From: Candidatus Woesearchaeota archaeon
Lineage (GTDB): Archaea > Nanobdellota > Nanobdellia > Woesearchaeales > B29-G15
DNA length: 64,000 nucleotides
Direction: 5' to 3'
Assembly: GCA_017610005.1 (NCBI GenBank)
Contig: JAFCCU010000001.1
Span: forward strand, 1-64,000
Shown here: in pieces, positions 36,273-43,498 of the stretch
Layout: the number at the start of each line of letters is the position of its first letter
Position numbering within the stretch: the stretch's first letter is position 1
Translations under genes and position numbers: made by a program
The notes under the pieces: model-generated
Told to the model about the DNA's origin: nothing
What the model saw: the letters and a program-made list of their open reading frames with translations, nothing else
Databases searched by the model: none

Positions 36273-37223
36273 CTAAAATAAGCTTAATCTTAATATAAAA
36301 TATGCAAAGTAACTAAGAATTAGGATTATAGCTTCGTATTTATTAAGGTATTTACCTTTCCAAAATAATAATAGCCCAAGGAAACTTATCCCAAACCAAA
36401 AAGGAATATCAAAATAAAATAAAGGTGAACTAACAGAATAACCGGAAATCATTGCGCCAAGGCCAATTGCAAGCATTGGATTTGTGATATTGCTCCCAAC
36501 AAGGGTGCCAAGAGACATTCTAGAGGATTTACTAAATAAAGCAGTAATGGCAGTTGTTAGTTCAGGGAGAGCAGTTGCAACACCAATAATTAGTGTACCA
36601 ATTAAAGAACCGGAAATATTGTAAGTTTCAGAAAACCAAACAGCTTGTTTTAGGATATAATTAGCACAAAAGATCAATAAAGTAAACCCCATAGCAATAA
36701 AGAATATCTCACTTGAAAGTTTTCCTGTTTTAATTTTTTCTTGGGCATTTTCACTACGGCTTAAAAAAATAATATACCCTATGTAAAGTAGTGTTAAAAT
36801 AATCCCTTCATACCTGTTAATCCCCCCTAATGAAAATACCCATAATAATACAATTCCAGCAAGCATAAACATATAATCTTTTTTTAAAAATTTTGAATCA
36901 CAAATAAGCTTTCCAAACAGGCCAACAATCCCAGTTATAAGAGTGATTTGGATAATATTTGATCCAATGTTTGTGCCTAGGGCAATTTCACTTAAAACAT
37001 CCATTTGTAAGGGATATTTTAAGATAGTGATACTTGCAATAATATGCTCCGTTATTTCTGGAAGAGAGGTTAAAACAGAAAGTAATGTTAAACCTATAAA
37101 AAATTCACTTATCCCAAGTCTTTTTGCAAGCTTTTTTGCAGCATGCACAACAAATTCGGCTCCCAAGATTAGGCCGAATAATGCACAAATTCCCAAGAGT
37201 ACACTAATAAAAATTGAGACCAT
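36273..37223 (-). CDS. Na+/Ca2+ exchanger family protein (CaxA/YrbG type)
   Basis: A 316-residue protein with about ten hydrophobic helices and the two inverted alpha repeats of the family: the first reads IGLTLLSVLTSLPEITEHII then EIALGTNIGSNIIQITLI, the second IIGVATALPELTTAITALF then MSLGTLVGSNITNPMLAIGL. These acidic and Gly-Ser-Asn motifs form the ion-binding sites. It exchanges Ca2+ (or K+) for Na+ across the membrane. Confidence 0.93.
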   Translation of the reverse strand: MVSIFISVLLGICALFGLILGAEFVVHAAKKLAKRLGISEFFIGLTLLSVLTSLPEITEHIIASITILKYPLQMDVLSEIALGTNIGSNIIQITLITGIVGLFGKLICDSKFLKKDYMFMLAGIVLLWVFSLGGINRYEGIILTLLYIGYIIFLSRSENAQEKIKTGKLSSEIFFIAMGFTLLIFCANYILKQAVWFSETYNISGSLIGTLIIGVATALPELTTAITALFSKSSRMSLGTLVGSNITNPMLAIGLGAMISGYSVSSPLFYFDIPFWFGISFLGLLLFWKGKYLNKYEAIILILSYFAYFILRLSLF

Positions 37224-37312
37224 TTATTAAATATTCTCTTATCGTGTATTAAAAAGTTTCTATTTTGCAAAACCTTTAAAAAGGGCTAGTTAATTCTTTT
37301 TCTTACTCAAAT

Positions 37313-37386
37313 GGGGCCGTGGGGTAGCTTGGCCATCCTCACTGGTTTGGGGCCAGTTGACCCCGGTTCGAATCCGGGCGGCCCCA
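37313..37386 (+). tRNA. tRNA-Pro (anticodon UGG)
   Basis: Acceptor stem GGGGCCG/CGGCCCC, D-arm GGGTAGCTTGGCCATCCT, anticodon stem ACTGG/CCAGT with loop TTTGGGG (anticodon TGG at 37345-37347, G at position 37 as usual in tRNA-Pro), T-arm CCGGG with loop TTCGAAT. The discriminator A is followed by TTGAG, so CCA is not encoded. No intron. A TATA-like CCTTTAAAAAGG lies about 40 bp upstream. The T-arm and acceptor strand are also the first part of a 147-bp tandem repeat. Confidence 0.96.
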
Positions 37387-37511
37387 TTGAGTCAGCAGTC
37401 AGCAGTCAGCAGTCAGCAGTCAGCAGTAATATATATTAAAAACACAACCTTGGCGGGTTAAGGCAAAGCCTTACACCCTCCCCGTTTGCTACTCTGCTTT
37501 ATGAAAGCAGA
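37365..37511 (+). repeat. 147-bp tandem duplication, copy 1 (starts in tRNA-Pro)
   Basis: Copy 1 runs from the tRNA T-arm (GGTTCGAATCCGGGCGGCCC) through a CAGCAGT heptad array (37390-37427), AATATATATTAAAAACACAACC, the hairpin AAGGC-AAA-GCCTT, and the hairpin CTCTGCTTT-AT-GAAAGCAGAG. It is followed with no gap by copy 2 at an exact offset of 147 bp. Confidence 0.95.
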
Positions 37512-37658
37512 GGTTTGAAACAGGGCGGCCCCATTGAGTCAGCAGTCTGGAGTCAGCAGTCAGCAGTCAGCAGTAATATATATTAAAAACACAACCTTGG
37601 CGGGTTAAGGCAAAGCCTTACACCCTCCCCGTTTGCTACTCTGCTTTATGAAAGCAGA
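37512..37658 (+). repeat. 147-bp tandem duplication, copy 2
   Basis: It begins GGTTTGAAACAGGGCGGCCC, a degenerate copy of the tRNA T-arm, and keeps the acceptor strand GGCGGCCCCATTGAG exactly. The heptad part has one unit changed (CTGGAGT for CAGCAGT); the remainder is identical. It ends about 12 bp before the TATA box of the ribosomal protein operon, so the duplication lies in that promoter's upstream region. Confidence 0.95.
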
Positions 37659-37670
37659 GAAATCAAAAAG

Positions 37671-37677
37671 TATATAA
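37671..37677 (+). promoter_or_regulatory. TATA box of the eL43-rpo12-pcc1-pfdB operon
   Basis: TATATAA, 27-33 bp upstream of the eL43 ATG at 37704. The spacing predicts transcription starting at or a few bases before the start codon, a leaderless or nearly leaderless mRNA. Confidence 0.65.
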
Positions 37678-37703
37678 GGGACAACAAAACAATTGACTTG
37701 AAA

Positions 37704-37943
37704 ATGAAACATCAGGGAACATCACGACGCTTTGGAGCCAGATATGGTCTGAAGGTAAGAAAAAAGCTAGAAAAGATAGAAATTTTAACCAAAGCAAATA
37801 AGAAGTGTCCCTACTGTGGGTATCCTGCATTAAAAAAAATAGCTATCGGAATTTTCATCTGTAAAAAGTGCAATAAAAAGTTTACTGGAAAAGCTTATAC
37901 AATTGCAAAAAAAACACCAGTAGTAGAAGTAAAAGAGGAATAG
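37704..37943 (+). CDS. rpl37ae: Ribosomal protein eL43 (L37Ae)
   Basis: A 79-residue large-subunit zinc protein. The family start is TSRRFGARYGLKVRKKL, and the zinc finger is CPYCG ... CKKC. The track uses a TTG at 37698; the ATG at 37704 is preferred. First gene of a typical archaeal information-processing run: the rpo12 ATG lies one base after the stop. Confidence 0.96.
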   Translation: MKHQGTSRRFGARYGLKVRKKLEKIEILTKANKKCPYCGYPALKKIAIGIFICKKCNKKFTGKAYTIAKKTPVVEVKEE

Positions 37944-37944
37944 A

Positions 37945-38082
37945 ATGGTTCGATATAAATGTTTTAATTGTAACGAAGAAGTTGCTATGGATTATGTGAG
38001 AAAAAGAATCAGATGTCCTTATTGTGGTTCAAAAATCATTTACAAAGCAAGAGAACGTGTGACTCATGTTAAGGCAAGATGA
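37945..38082 (+). CDS. rpoP: DNA-directed RNA polymerase subunit Rpo12 (P)
   Basis: A 45-residue protein missed by the ORF track: MVRYKCFNCNEEVAMDYVRK, then RIRCPYCGSKII and HVKAR. The zinc ribbon (CFNC ... CPYCG) and the basic tail are those of archaeal Rpo12, homologous to eukaryotic Rpb12 (RPC10). It bridges Rpo3 and the catalytic subunits in assembly. The ATG is one base after the eL43 stop; the stop overlaps the pcc1 start (ATGA). Confidence 0.95.
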   Translation: MVRYKCFNCNEEVAMDYVRKRIRCPYCGSKIIYKARERVTHVKAR

Positions 38083-38312
38083 AGTATAGTTGTGTCTTAA
38101 AAATACCTAACGATAAAAAACTCTTTATGTCTCTTGAGCCAGAAATGACCAAGAGTAAAAGAGCTTCATGGAAATTAAATAAAACCAAGGCGGAAGTGCA
38201 ATTTTTTGCGGAAGATATTTCTGCAATGAGGGCATTGTTTAATTCATTAACAAAATTACTTTCAGTCTGGGAGACTGTTGAAAATGGAACTACCACAAGA
38301 CGCTCAAGATAA
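38079..38312 (+). CDS. pcc1: KEOPS complex subunit Pcc1
   Basis: A 77-residue small alpha/beta protein of the Pcc1 family, with the diagnostic C-terminal helix DISAMRALFNSLTKLLSVWE. Pcc1 dimers bind Kae1 and tRNA in the KEOPS complex that makes t6A37. It overlaps rpo12 by 4 bp and prefoldin beta by 29 bp. No other KEOPS gene is in the window. Confidence 0.88.
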   Translation: MKYSCVLKIPNDKKLFMSLEPEMTKSKRASWKLNKTKAEVQFFAEDISAMRALFNSLTKLLSVWETVENGTTTRRSR

Positions 38313-38622
38313 AATAAAACAATTACAAAATTACGAACAAAAGGTTCAAGCGCTAGGGCTCCAACGCCATAAAGTCGAGGGAGAATTAACTGAAATTGAA
38401 TCTGCACTTTCTGCATTAGAAGATAAGAAAACTAAAGATGTTTACAAAATTGTTGCAAATGTTATGGTTTCAGCAGAAAAAGAGCCATTAATTAAGGATT
38501 TAGCAACTCAAAAGAAAAAAATTGAGATTAGAATTTCTTCTCTTGAAAAACAAGAAAATGAGTTAAGAACTGTTGCTGAAGCAATGCAAGCCGAAGTTCT
38601 AAAGAAAATGAAGGATAAGTAA
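38284..38622 (+). CDS. pfdB: Prefoldin subunit beta
   Basis: About 112 residues from the ATG at 38284 (MELPQDAQDKIKQLQNYEQK); the track TTG is 6 bp upstream. Two long coiled-coil helices flank a short beta region (DVYKIVANVMVSAEKEPLIK), the exact layout of prefoldin beta. With alpha it forms the jellyfish-like hexamer that passes unfolded proteins to the thermosome. Its neighbourhood (eL43-rpo12-pcc1-pfdB) is conserved in archaea. Confidence 0.95.
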   Translation: MELPQDAQDKIKQLQNYEQKVQALGLQRHKVEGELTEIESALSALEDKKTKDVYKIVANVMVSAEKEPLIKDLATQKKKIEIRISSLEKQENELRTVAEAMQAEVLKKMKDK

Positions 38623-38623
38623 G

Positions 38624-38869
38624 ATGACAAACGAAACTCTTGAGCAAATTCATTCAATCATTCAAGAATTAAAAGATGATGGATCAATTCCAAAAAATGT
38701 TATAGCAAAATTAGAAGTTATGGAAAAAATCTTCGAAAATGGTGATGACTTATATATTAAAGTAGATAAAGCATTACAAGTTGTTGAAGAAGTTGTCGAT
38801 GATTCTAACCTTCAACCATTTATGAGAACAAGACTTTGGAATATTAGTTCTTTACTTGAGAGTATGTGA
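38624..38869 (+). CDS. UPF0147 family protein
   Basis: An 81-residue all-helical protein with the family pattern IIQELKDDGSIPKNVIAKLE and DDSNLQPFMRTRLWNISSLL. It is archaeal-specific, of unknown function. Its ATG lies one base after the prefoldin beta stop. It overlaps the convergent gene by 18 bp. Confidence 0.9.
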   Translation: MTNETLEQIHSIIQELKDDGSIPKNVIAKLEVMEKIFENGDDLYIKVDKALQVVEEVVDDSNLQPFMRTRLWNISSLLESM

Positions 38870-39718
38870 TCTTGGAGTGTATTTAGTTAATTTCTCAATT
38901 CCATATTCTAAACTTGTACCATTAAAAGCTCGTCTTATACACATCTTATTTACTTGTTCAACACATTTGTCTGATAAATTAAAAAATACATTTCCTTTTG
39001 AAGCGGCAGTTAATAATTCAGTAGCATTGTAATTGCCATTTAATACATCTGAAAGCTCAATAACACTAAGCTGATAATCACTTCTTTGTCCATTGGGAAA
39101 GAAACTTACTACTGCAATATTCTCTTCACCTTCACTTGCCAACAATGAGTTAATTTCACGCATGTCAAATGCAGGAATATTTACCTTTCCCTTTGAAGAT
39201 TTATATTGAAAAATAGAAATATAATCTAACAATTTCTCATGGCCGATGGTAAAATCCAAAGGTAAAGGCATTTTTAATGCACCTTGATTAATGACTCCTG
39301 CAGTCGCTTCACTTAATTTTTTTTCAAGTAATTCATATCTTGGCCCTTCAATTGGAAACCATGTCGTGTCAACTTGGTCCATGTGGGGAAAAAATAAACT
39401 TGTATCTGTACTCCCGGAAGTTGCAGGTTTATTTGTGTCTGTTTTTAGCATCCCTAGTGCCCACAGGCCCCCTTCAGTTCTTGTTACATCATAAATATCA
39501 AGTTTTGAATTTATGCAAGGGCCACTAACGCATTCTCTTCCATAGCTAAGATTTTTAGATTCAATCCACTCTGGTTCTTCAATAAACCTTATTTCTACTT
39601 GATCCAATAATTTTTGGTCCACCGGGTATGGGAGTGAAATAGTTTCAGAAACCCCTGAAGCCATTACATAAAGATAATTTCTTAAGGTGTTTGCAATACG
39701 CATAGCTAGGTCATCCAT
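38852..39718 (-). CDS. Hypothetical surface-type protein, possibly lacking its N-terminal helix
   Basis: A 288-residue protein. It starts with an amphipathic helix (MDDLAMRIANTLRNYLYVMA) leading into SGVSETISLPYPVDQ, a layout like the region after the membrane helix of the 631-aa anchored protein. The rest is mixed alpha/beta with two Cys pairs. No hydrophobic segment precedes; the same frame stays open upstream (reads RLLKDERTVGL before the Met) but has no hydrophobic helix or clear start, so the N-terminus may be lost. Function unknown. Confidence 0.6.
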   Translation of the reverse strand: MDDLAMRIANTLRNYLYVMASGVSETISLPYPVDQKLLDQVEIRFIEEPEWIESKNLSYGRECVSGPCINSKLDIYDVTRTEGGLWALGMLKTDTNKPATSGSTDTSLFFPHMDQVDTTWFPIEGPRYELLEKKLSEATAGVINQGALKMPLPLDFTIGHEKLLDYISIFQYKSSKGKVNIPAFDMREINSLLASEGEENIAVVSFFPNGQRSDYQLSVIELSDVLNGNYNATELLTAASKGNVFFNLSDKCVEQVNKMCIRRAFNGTSLEYGIEKLTKYTPRSHTLK

Positions 39719-39804
39719 AAGGCCAACTGTTCTTTCATCCTTTAAAAGCCTAACTGTTAAGTGATAACAAAAAACCTTTAATATAATTAATCTAATTTCA
39801 TTGA

Positions 39805-40296
39805 ATGGAAGAAATCTTGGACCAAGTTGATGTGAATGATAATGTTATTGGCACAGTTGAAAAGAGGTTTGCTAAAGTAAAGGGAGTAATTCATAGAATA
39901 GTACATATCATCATTTTTGATAAAAAAGGTAAGATCGCCCTTCAAAAGCGTTCCAAGGAAGTGTCTTATATGCCTGGTGCATGGGTAACAACTGCTGGAG
40001 GGCATGTAATCTCAGGTGAAACTTATTTGCAGGGTGCAAACAGAGAACTATTTGAAGAACTTGGAATCAAACTAGAATTAGAAAAGCTCTTTTATGATTT
40101 TTATGAAACTGATAGAGTTACTGAATTTTTAACAACATTTAAAGCAGTTTATGAAGGGGAATTTAATTTAAACCCTAAAGAAGCAGAGTGGGTAGAATAT
40201 TTCACTTTAGAAGAAATTCAAAAGATGATTAATAATGGAGAACTTTTCCACACAGAACTATTATTTTTACTTAAAAAACACTTTAACGTTTCTTAA
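39805..40296 (+). CDS. Nudix hydrolase (IDI-like)
   Basis: A 163-residue protein with a perfect Nudix box, GGHVISGETYLQGANRELFE then ELGI (Gx5Ex7REUxEExGU). The N-terminal DQVDVNDNVIGTVEKRF and the HRIVHIIIF strand are of the isopentenyl-diphosphate-isomerase-like group. A role as nucleotide-sugar or house-cleaning pyrophosphatase, or in isoprenoid metabolism, cannot be decided. It overlaps the MscS-like gene tail to tail by 14 bp. Confidence 0.88.
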   Translation: MEEILDQVDVNDNVIGTVEKRFAKVKGVIHRIVHIIIFDKKGKIALQKRSKEVSYMPGAWVTTAGGHVISGETYLQGANRELFEELGIKLELEKLFYDFYETDRVTEFLTTFKAVYEGEFNLNPKEAEWVEYFTLEEIQKMINNGELFHTELLFLLKKHFNVS

Positions 40297-40840
40297 CTTT
40301 AACTACTGTTTTATACATTGTGGTATTAGGTACAATTAAGAAGTCTTTTTCAGGTGTTTCCAACATTGTATCAAGCAGAGTCATCTCAATTATTTTACCT
40401 AAGGTATTATCAAATTCAATTTTATCTCCGACTTTAATATGCCAAAAGTGGAGCATATAAAAACCAGCAATAATATTTGGAAAGAAATCTTTTATCGCAA
40501 TTACCATTGAAATAACGACGATAACAATTATTGCAATTGCTACAATATCAATAATCCTTGTAGTTAAGCTTAATTGGTTTAGGGCCATTATGATTGTAAT
40601 AAAGTAGATAAAATAAGTAAATCCTGCAATTAAGATTTCTTCAATAGAAAATTTAAATCCTATTGTGTTTTCAAAAAATTCGTTTAATTTTACACTGTTT
40701 AAAATTGTTCTTGCAAGAATACTAAACATTCTAGCAATAATAAACCCCACTAAAAGGATAACAACTGCTGCAACATACTTTGTTACTAAGGGGGATGTTG
40801 CCCCGTTAAGAACTCCTACGAGTGATGCAATAATTGACAT
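40283..40840 (-). CDS. Short MscS-like membrane protein
   Basis: About 185 residues (ATG at 40840; the track TTG start is 12 bp upstream). Three to four hydrophobic helices are followed by a beta domain HIKVGDKIEFDNTLGKIIEM and FLIVPNTTMYK, matching the MscS beta domain (VGDxIE, VPN). The C-terminal alpha/beta vestibule is absent, so it is much shorter than the channel at 4.1 kb. It may be a minimal channel or a regulatory homologue. Confidence 0.75.
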   Translation of the reverse strand: MSIIASLVGVLNGATSPLVTKYVAAVVILLVGFIIARMFSILARTILNSVKLNEFFENTIGFKFSIEEILIAGFTYFIYFITIIMALNQLSLTTRIIDIVAIAIIVIVVISMVIAIKDFFPNIIAGFYMLHFWHIKVGDKIEFDNTLGKIIEMTLLDTMLETPEKDFLIVPNTTMYKTVVKVKKR

Positions 40841-40898
40841 TTTATGCCACAAATATTCTGTAGGGCTTTAAAAACCTTGTGTTCAGAGGAGTTGTTTA

Positions 40899-41249
40899 TC
40901 AGCCAAGCACTATTTCAAAAGCAACAAACTGGGCTTTTACTTGCCTACATTTCATCATTTTTAAAACTTCGACAGCTAGTTCATCTTTTGTTCCAGCTTC
41001 AGGATCAATTAATCTAAAGTCAACAATTTCCAAAATTTCATCAATTGTGCCTGTAATAACCTCTCCAACAACTCCTAGTGCATGAACCTTTCTGTATGCT
41101 CTTTGAAGGCTTACTTCCCTTCCAGGAAAAACCTTCTGGGGGGTGTACATTGCATTAGATGATAATCTTACTTCATACCTTTTAGTTCCAGCCACAAATG
41201 CATCATAATATTTATCCTTCAACAAAACATGAAGTGGTTTACTATACAT
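40899..41249 (-). CDS. ASCH/PUA-like domain protein
   Basis: About 116 residues from the ATG at 41249 (MYSKPLHVLLKDKYYDAFVA). The pattern KPLHVLLKDKYYDAFVAGTK then YEVRL and FPGREVSLQRAYRK fits the ASCH fold, a PUA-related beta barrel that binds RNA or nucleotides. It follows Fic by about 20 bp on the same strand, perhaps as a pair. Confidence 0.6.
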   Translation of the reverse strand: MYSKPLHVLLKDKYYDAFVAGTKRYEVRLSSNAMYTPQKVFPGREVSLQRAYRKVHALGVVGEVITGTIDEILEIVDFRLIDPEAGTKDELAVEVLKMMKCRQVKAQFVAFEIVLG

Positions 41250-41271
41250 TAGAATATGAAAGTAGAGCAAA

Positions 41272-42162
41272 TTAAAAAAGTTTTAGGTAATTTTCGTATT
41301 CTTTGATATATCTTTTTAAAAACCAACTAATAAAGATTCCATCTTCCTCTCGCAATTGGGCCTTTTCAAGTGCATTATAATAGCCTGCCCTTTTTTCGTA
41401 AGCAATATTTAACATAGGAAACTGGTTTTTGTTTAGAATAAAATTCATAAGCATTCTAGAGGATCTCCCATTTCCATCTGAGAATGGATGGATTGTAACA
41501 AATTTGAGATGAACTAAAGCCGCAAGGATTGCTGGGTGAATTTTTGATTTAGAGAAGTTGTACCATTTAATAAATTCATATAATAGTGTGTCGAGTTCTG
41601 CAGGAAATGGTGGAGAGAATTTACTCCTTGAAATTGCTACTTGGTGATTCCTTATTTTGCCAGCGATATCTGGTTTGGTTATAGAAAAAAGCTTTTTATG
41701 CCAAAAAAAAATTGTTTGTAAGGATAAGTCTTGTTTATAACTTAACATATTAAAAAATACTTCTTTATGGGTTTCTGCTTCTGTAACATCTTTTATTGGT
41801 TTTTCGTTTGGGCTTAATTTTCTTTCAAGTAAATTAGCAGTTTCTTTGAGAGTTAAGGTTGAACCTTCAATTCTTTGGGAATTGTAGGTAAATTTTATCA
41901 TAAATGTTTCTAGCTGTTTTGTTTTGGCAGAAGGGGGCATATGAGATAACTCATAACTAAAGTTTTTTTTAATTATATTAATCTTTTTAATCCACAGTTC
42001 ATCATAAATCTCAGAAAGTAGTTTTGCTTTAATACTTTCAATTTCTTCAGGGATTGTTTTTCCAATGTATCGTTGCTTCTTTTTGACTTTGTTTCCCTCT
42101 CTAAAACTATGCTCAAGATAGTAATACTTTCTCTTTTTAATAATTCTTTTAATAATTCTCAC
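41272..42162 (-). CDS. Fic-domain AMPylase with inhibitory helix
   Basis: A 296-residue protein. The Fic motif is HPFSDGNGRSSR (near residue 215; catalytic His, Asp and Arg present). Upstream, SQRIEG at about 98 matches the (S/T)xxxE(G/N) inhibitory helix, so this looks like a self-inhibited class II Fic. The N-terminal ~60 residues are very basic (MRIIKRIIKKRKYYYLEHSF) and may bind nucleic acid. Fic enzymes transfer AMP to Tyr/Thr/Ser of target proteins; target unknown. Confidence 0.9.
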   Translation of the reverse strand: MRIIKRIIKKRKYYYLEHSFREGNKVKKKQRYIGKTIPEEIESIKAKLLSEIYDELWIKKINIIKKNFSYELSHMPPSAKTKQLETFMIKFTYNSQRIEGSTLTLKETANLLERKLSPNEKPIKDVTEAETHKEVFFNMLSYKQDLSLQTIFFWHKKLFSITKPDIAGKIRNHQVAISRSKFSPPFPAELDTLLYEFIKWYNFSKSKIHPAILAALVHLKFVTIHPFSDGNGRSSRMLMNFILNKNQFPMLNIAYEKRAGYYNALEKAQLREEDGIFISWFLKRYIKEYENYLKLF

Positions 42163-42276
42163 TTATGAATATTATACCTACTTATTTAAATAGTTTTCCT
42201 TTTCCTTCAAATTGTAGGTACAAAGATTATAAGTTAAAAAAAGATTAAAGCACTCCGCTTATGAGATTTTTATTTA

Positions 42277-42415
42277 AAATTTCGGAAGAAATTTTACAGG
42301 GGTTTAATACCCCGGACTTCAGTCCGAAATTTTTAATCCTAAAAATCCATCTTTTTTCGAGGACCGCAATACCCCAACTTTTAAGTTGGGGATAGGTCCG
42401 AGTGATGGATTTTTG
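42277..42415. repeat. Multi-hairpin island upstream of cutA: candidate mobile-element remnant or structured RNA
   Basis: The first fold pairs AAATTTCGGA (about 42277) with TCCGAAATTT (about 42322) around GGGG-TTTAATA-CCCC and GGACT-TC-AGTCC. The second pairs AAAAATCCATC (42340-42350) with GATGGATTTTT (42404-42414), GGACC with GGTCC, and CCCCAACTT with AAGTTGGGG (42372-42391). These nested stems in ~140 bp recall IS200/IS605-type hairpin ends or a non-coding RNA. The 323-bp gap between fic and cutA (42163-42485) holds only this, apart from a possible cutA promoter. Confidence 0.65.
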
Positions 42416-42485
42416 TTATTCCAATTTTATCAGGTATTTTTTAAACCACAGAATTTTTATATTATTTCAATTTATTACAGTAAAT

Positions 42486-42794
42486 ATGGCACATTATAAG
42501 GGCCTAATCTCTTGCCCAATAAAAGAAGAAGCAGAAAAGATTTTAGCAATTTTGCTAGAACAAAAGCTTGCTGCAGGAGGATTTATAACAGATGGAATAT
42601 CAAACCATTGGTGGCAAGGCAAAATTGATAAAGAACCGTATTGGAATATTTCTATTTTTACAATAAAAAAACACTTTGATAAAATAATAAATATTGTAGA
42701 AAAAGAATCCACAGACGACACTCCAGGAGTAACTTTTTACAAAATCGATTACGGAAATAAGAAATTTTTAGATTGGATTACTCTCAATACTTAA
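42486..42794 (+). CDS. cutA: CutA1-like divalent cation tolerance protein
   Basis: About 102 residues from the ATG at 42486 (MAHYKGLISCPIKEEAEKIL). The CutA pattern is present: CPIKEEAEKILAILLEQKLA, HWWQGKIDKEPYWNISIFTI and TPGVTFYKIDYGNKKFLDWI. It forms a compact trimer binding divalent metals such as Cu2+; the in vivo role remains uncertain. The track start at 42402 lies inside the hairpin island and is not used. Confidence 0.88.
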   Translation: MAHYKGLISCPIKEEAEKILAILLEQKLAAGGFITDGISNHWWQGKIDKEPYWNISIFTIKKHFDKIINIVEKESTDDTPGVTFYKIDYGNKKFLDWITLNT

Positions 42795-42853
42795 GGCAAC
42801 AGCTCTTTTTTCAGAGTTTCATTTAATTTAGAAAAGACTTCTTCAAATCGAAA

Positions 42854-43447
42854 TTATTGATTACTCGCCGGAATTTCTCCAAATTCACATTTAGTACAAG
42901 TCCATTCCATTTGCACCCAGTCTCCATCTGTTTTATATTGCCTTGCAGCTTCGGGTAACCATGCTTTAACATAAACATGATTTGGAATAAAAACAAATTC
43001 TGTTTCAATCCCAATTGATTCTAACATTGATGCTAATAGAACAGAGCCATCATCACAGTCTCCTCCACCATTTTCAATAGTAGATAAAGGATTTTGGATA
43101 AACTCTCTTGAAACTGGGTCATTAATATATGCAATATTGTCTCTAACAAAATAATATAATGCTTTTGCATAACAAATCTTGTTTCCGTTTGGACAACCAG
43201 TTGTTGCGATAAAGTTAGCAACATGTTTTGCATTATCTACATCAATAGTAATTTTCTCAAGTGGAATAAGAGAATTATTTGAAATTAGTTTTCTAACTTC
43301 CTCTAAACTAGGCAACTTTCCCGGCGATGGATCTGGGGAAATTGCATACCTTGGAATAAGCCAACCCACAATTAATAATAATAAAAAAGCTGTAATAAAA
43401 TAGATAAGAGGAGACTTTTTCCCTTCGTCAATAATTTCTTCTTCCAT
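42854..43447 (-). CDS. Membrane-anchored transglutaminase-like protein
   Basis: About 197 residues from the ATG at 43447 (MEEEIIDEGKKSPLIYFITA). One N-terminal helix (IYFITAFLLLLIVGWLIP), then a transglutaminase-like core: the catalytic Cys in ENGGGDCDDGSVLLASMLES, the His in FVFIPNHVYVKAW, and a later acidic residue. The core should face outside. After the TAA the same frame continues FRFEEVFSKLNETLKKELLP to a second stop at 42791, so the stop may be a nonsense change. Confidence 0.78.
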   Translation of the reverse strand: MEEEIIDEGKKSPLIYFITAFLLLLIVGWLIPRYAISPDPSPGKLPSLEEVRKLISNNSLIPLEKITIDVDNAKHVANFIATTGCPNGNKICYAKALYYFVRDNIAYINDPVSREFIQNPLSTIENGGGDCDDGSVLLASMLESIGIETEFVFIPNHVYVKAWLPEAARQYKTDGDWVQMEWTCTKCEFGEIPASNQ

Positions 43448-43498
43448 ATAATTATGTATATCAAAAAACATATAAAGCTTTTTACAATAATTCTATTC

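Noticed and set aside
37512-37540. Second tRNA gene at the duplicated acceptor sequence
   Set aside because: Only a decayed T-arm and the 3' acceptor strand are repeated; there is no matching 5' acceptor, D-arm or anticodon arm upstream of copy 2.
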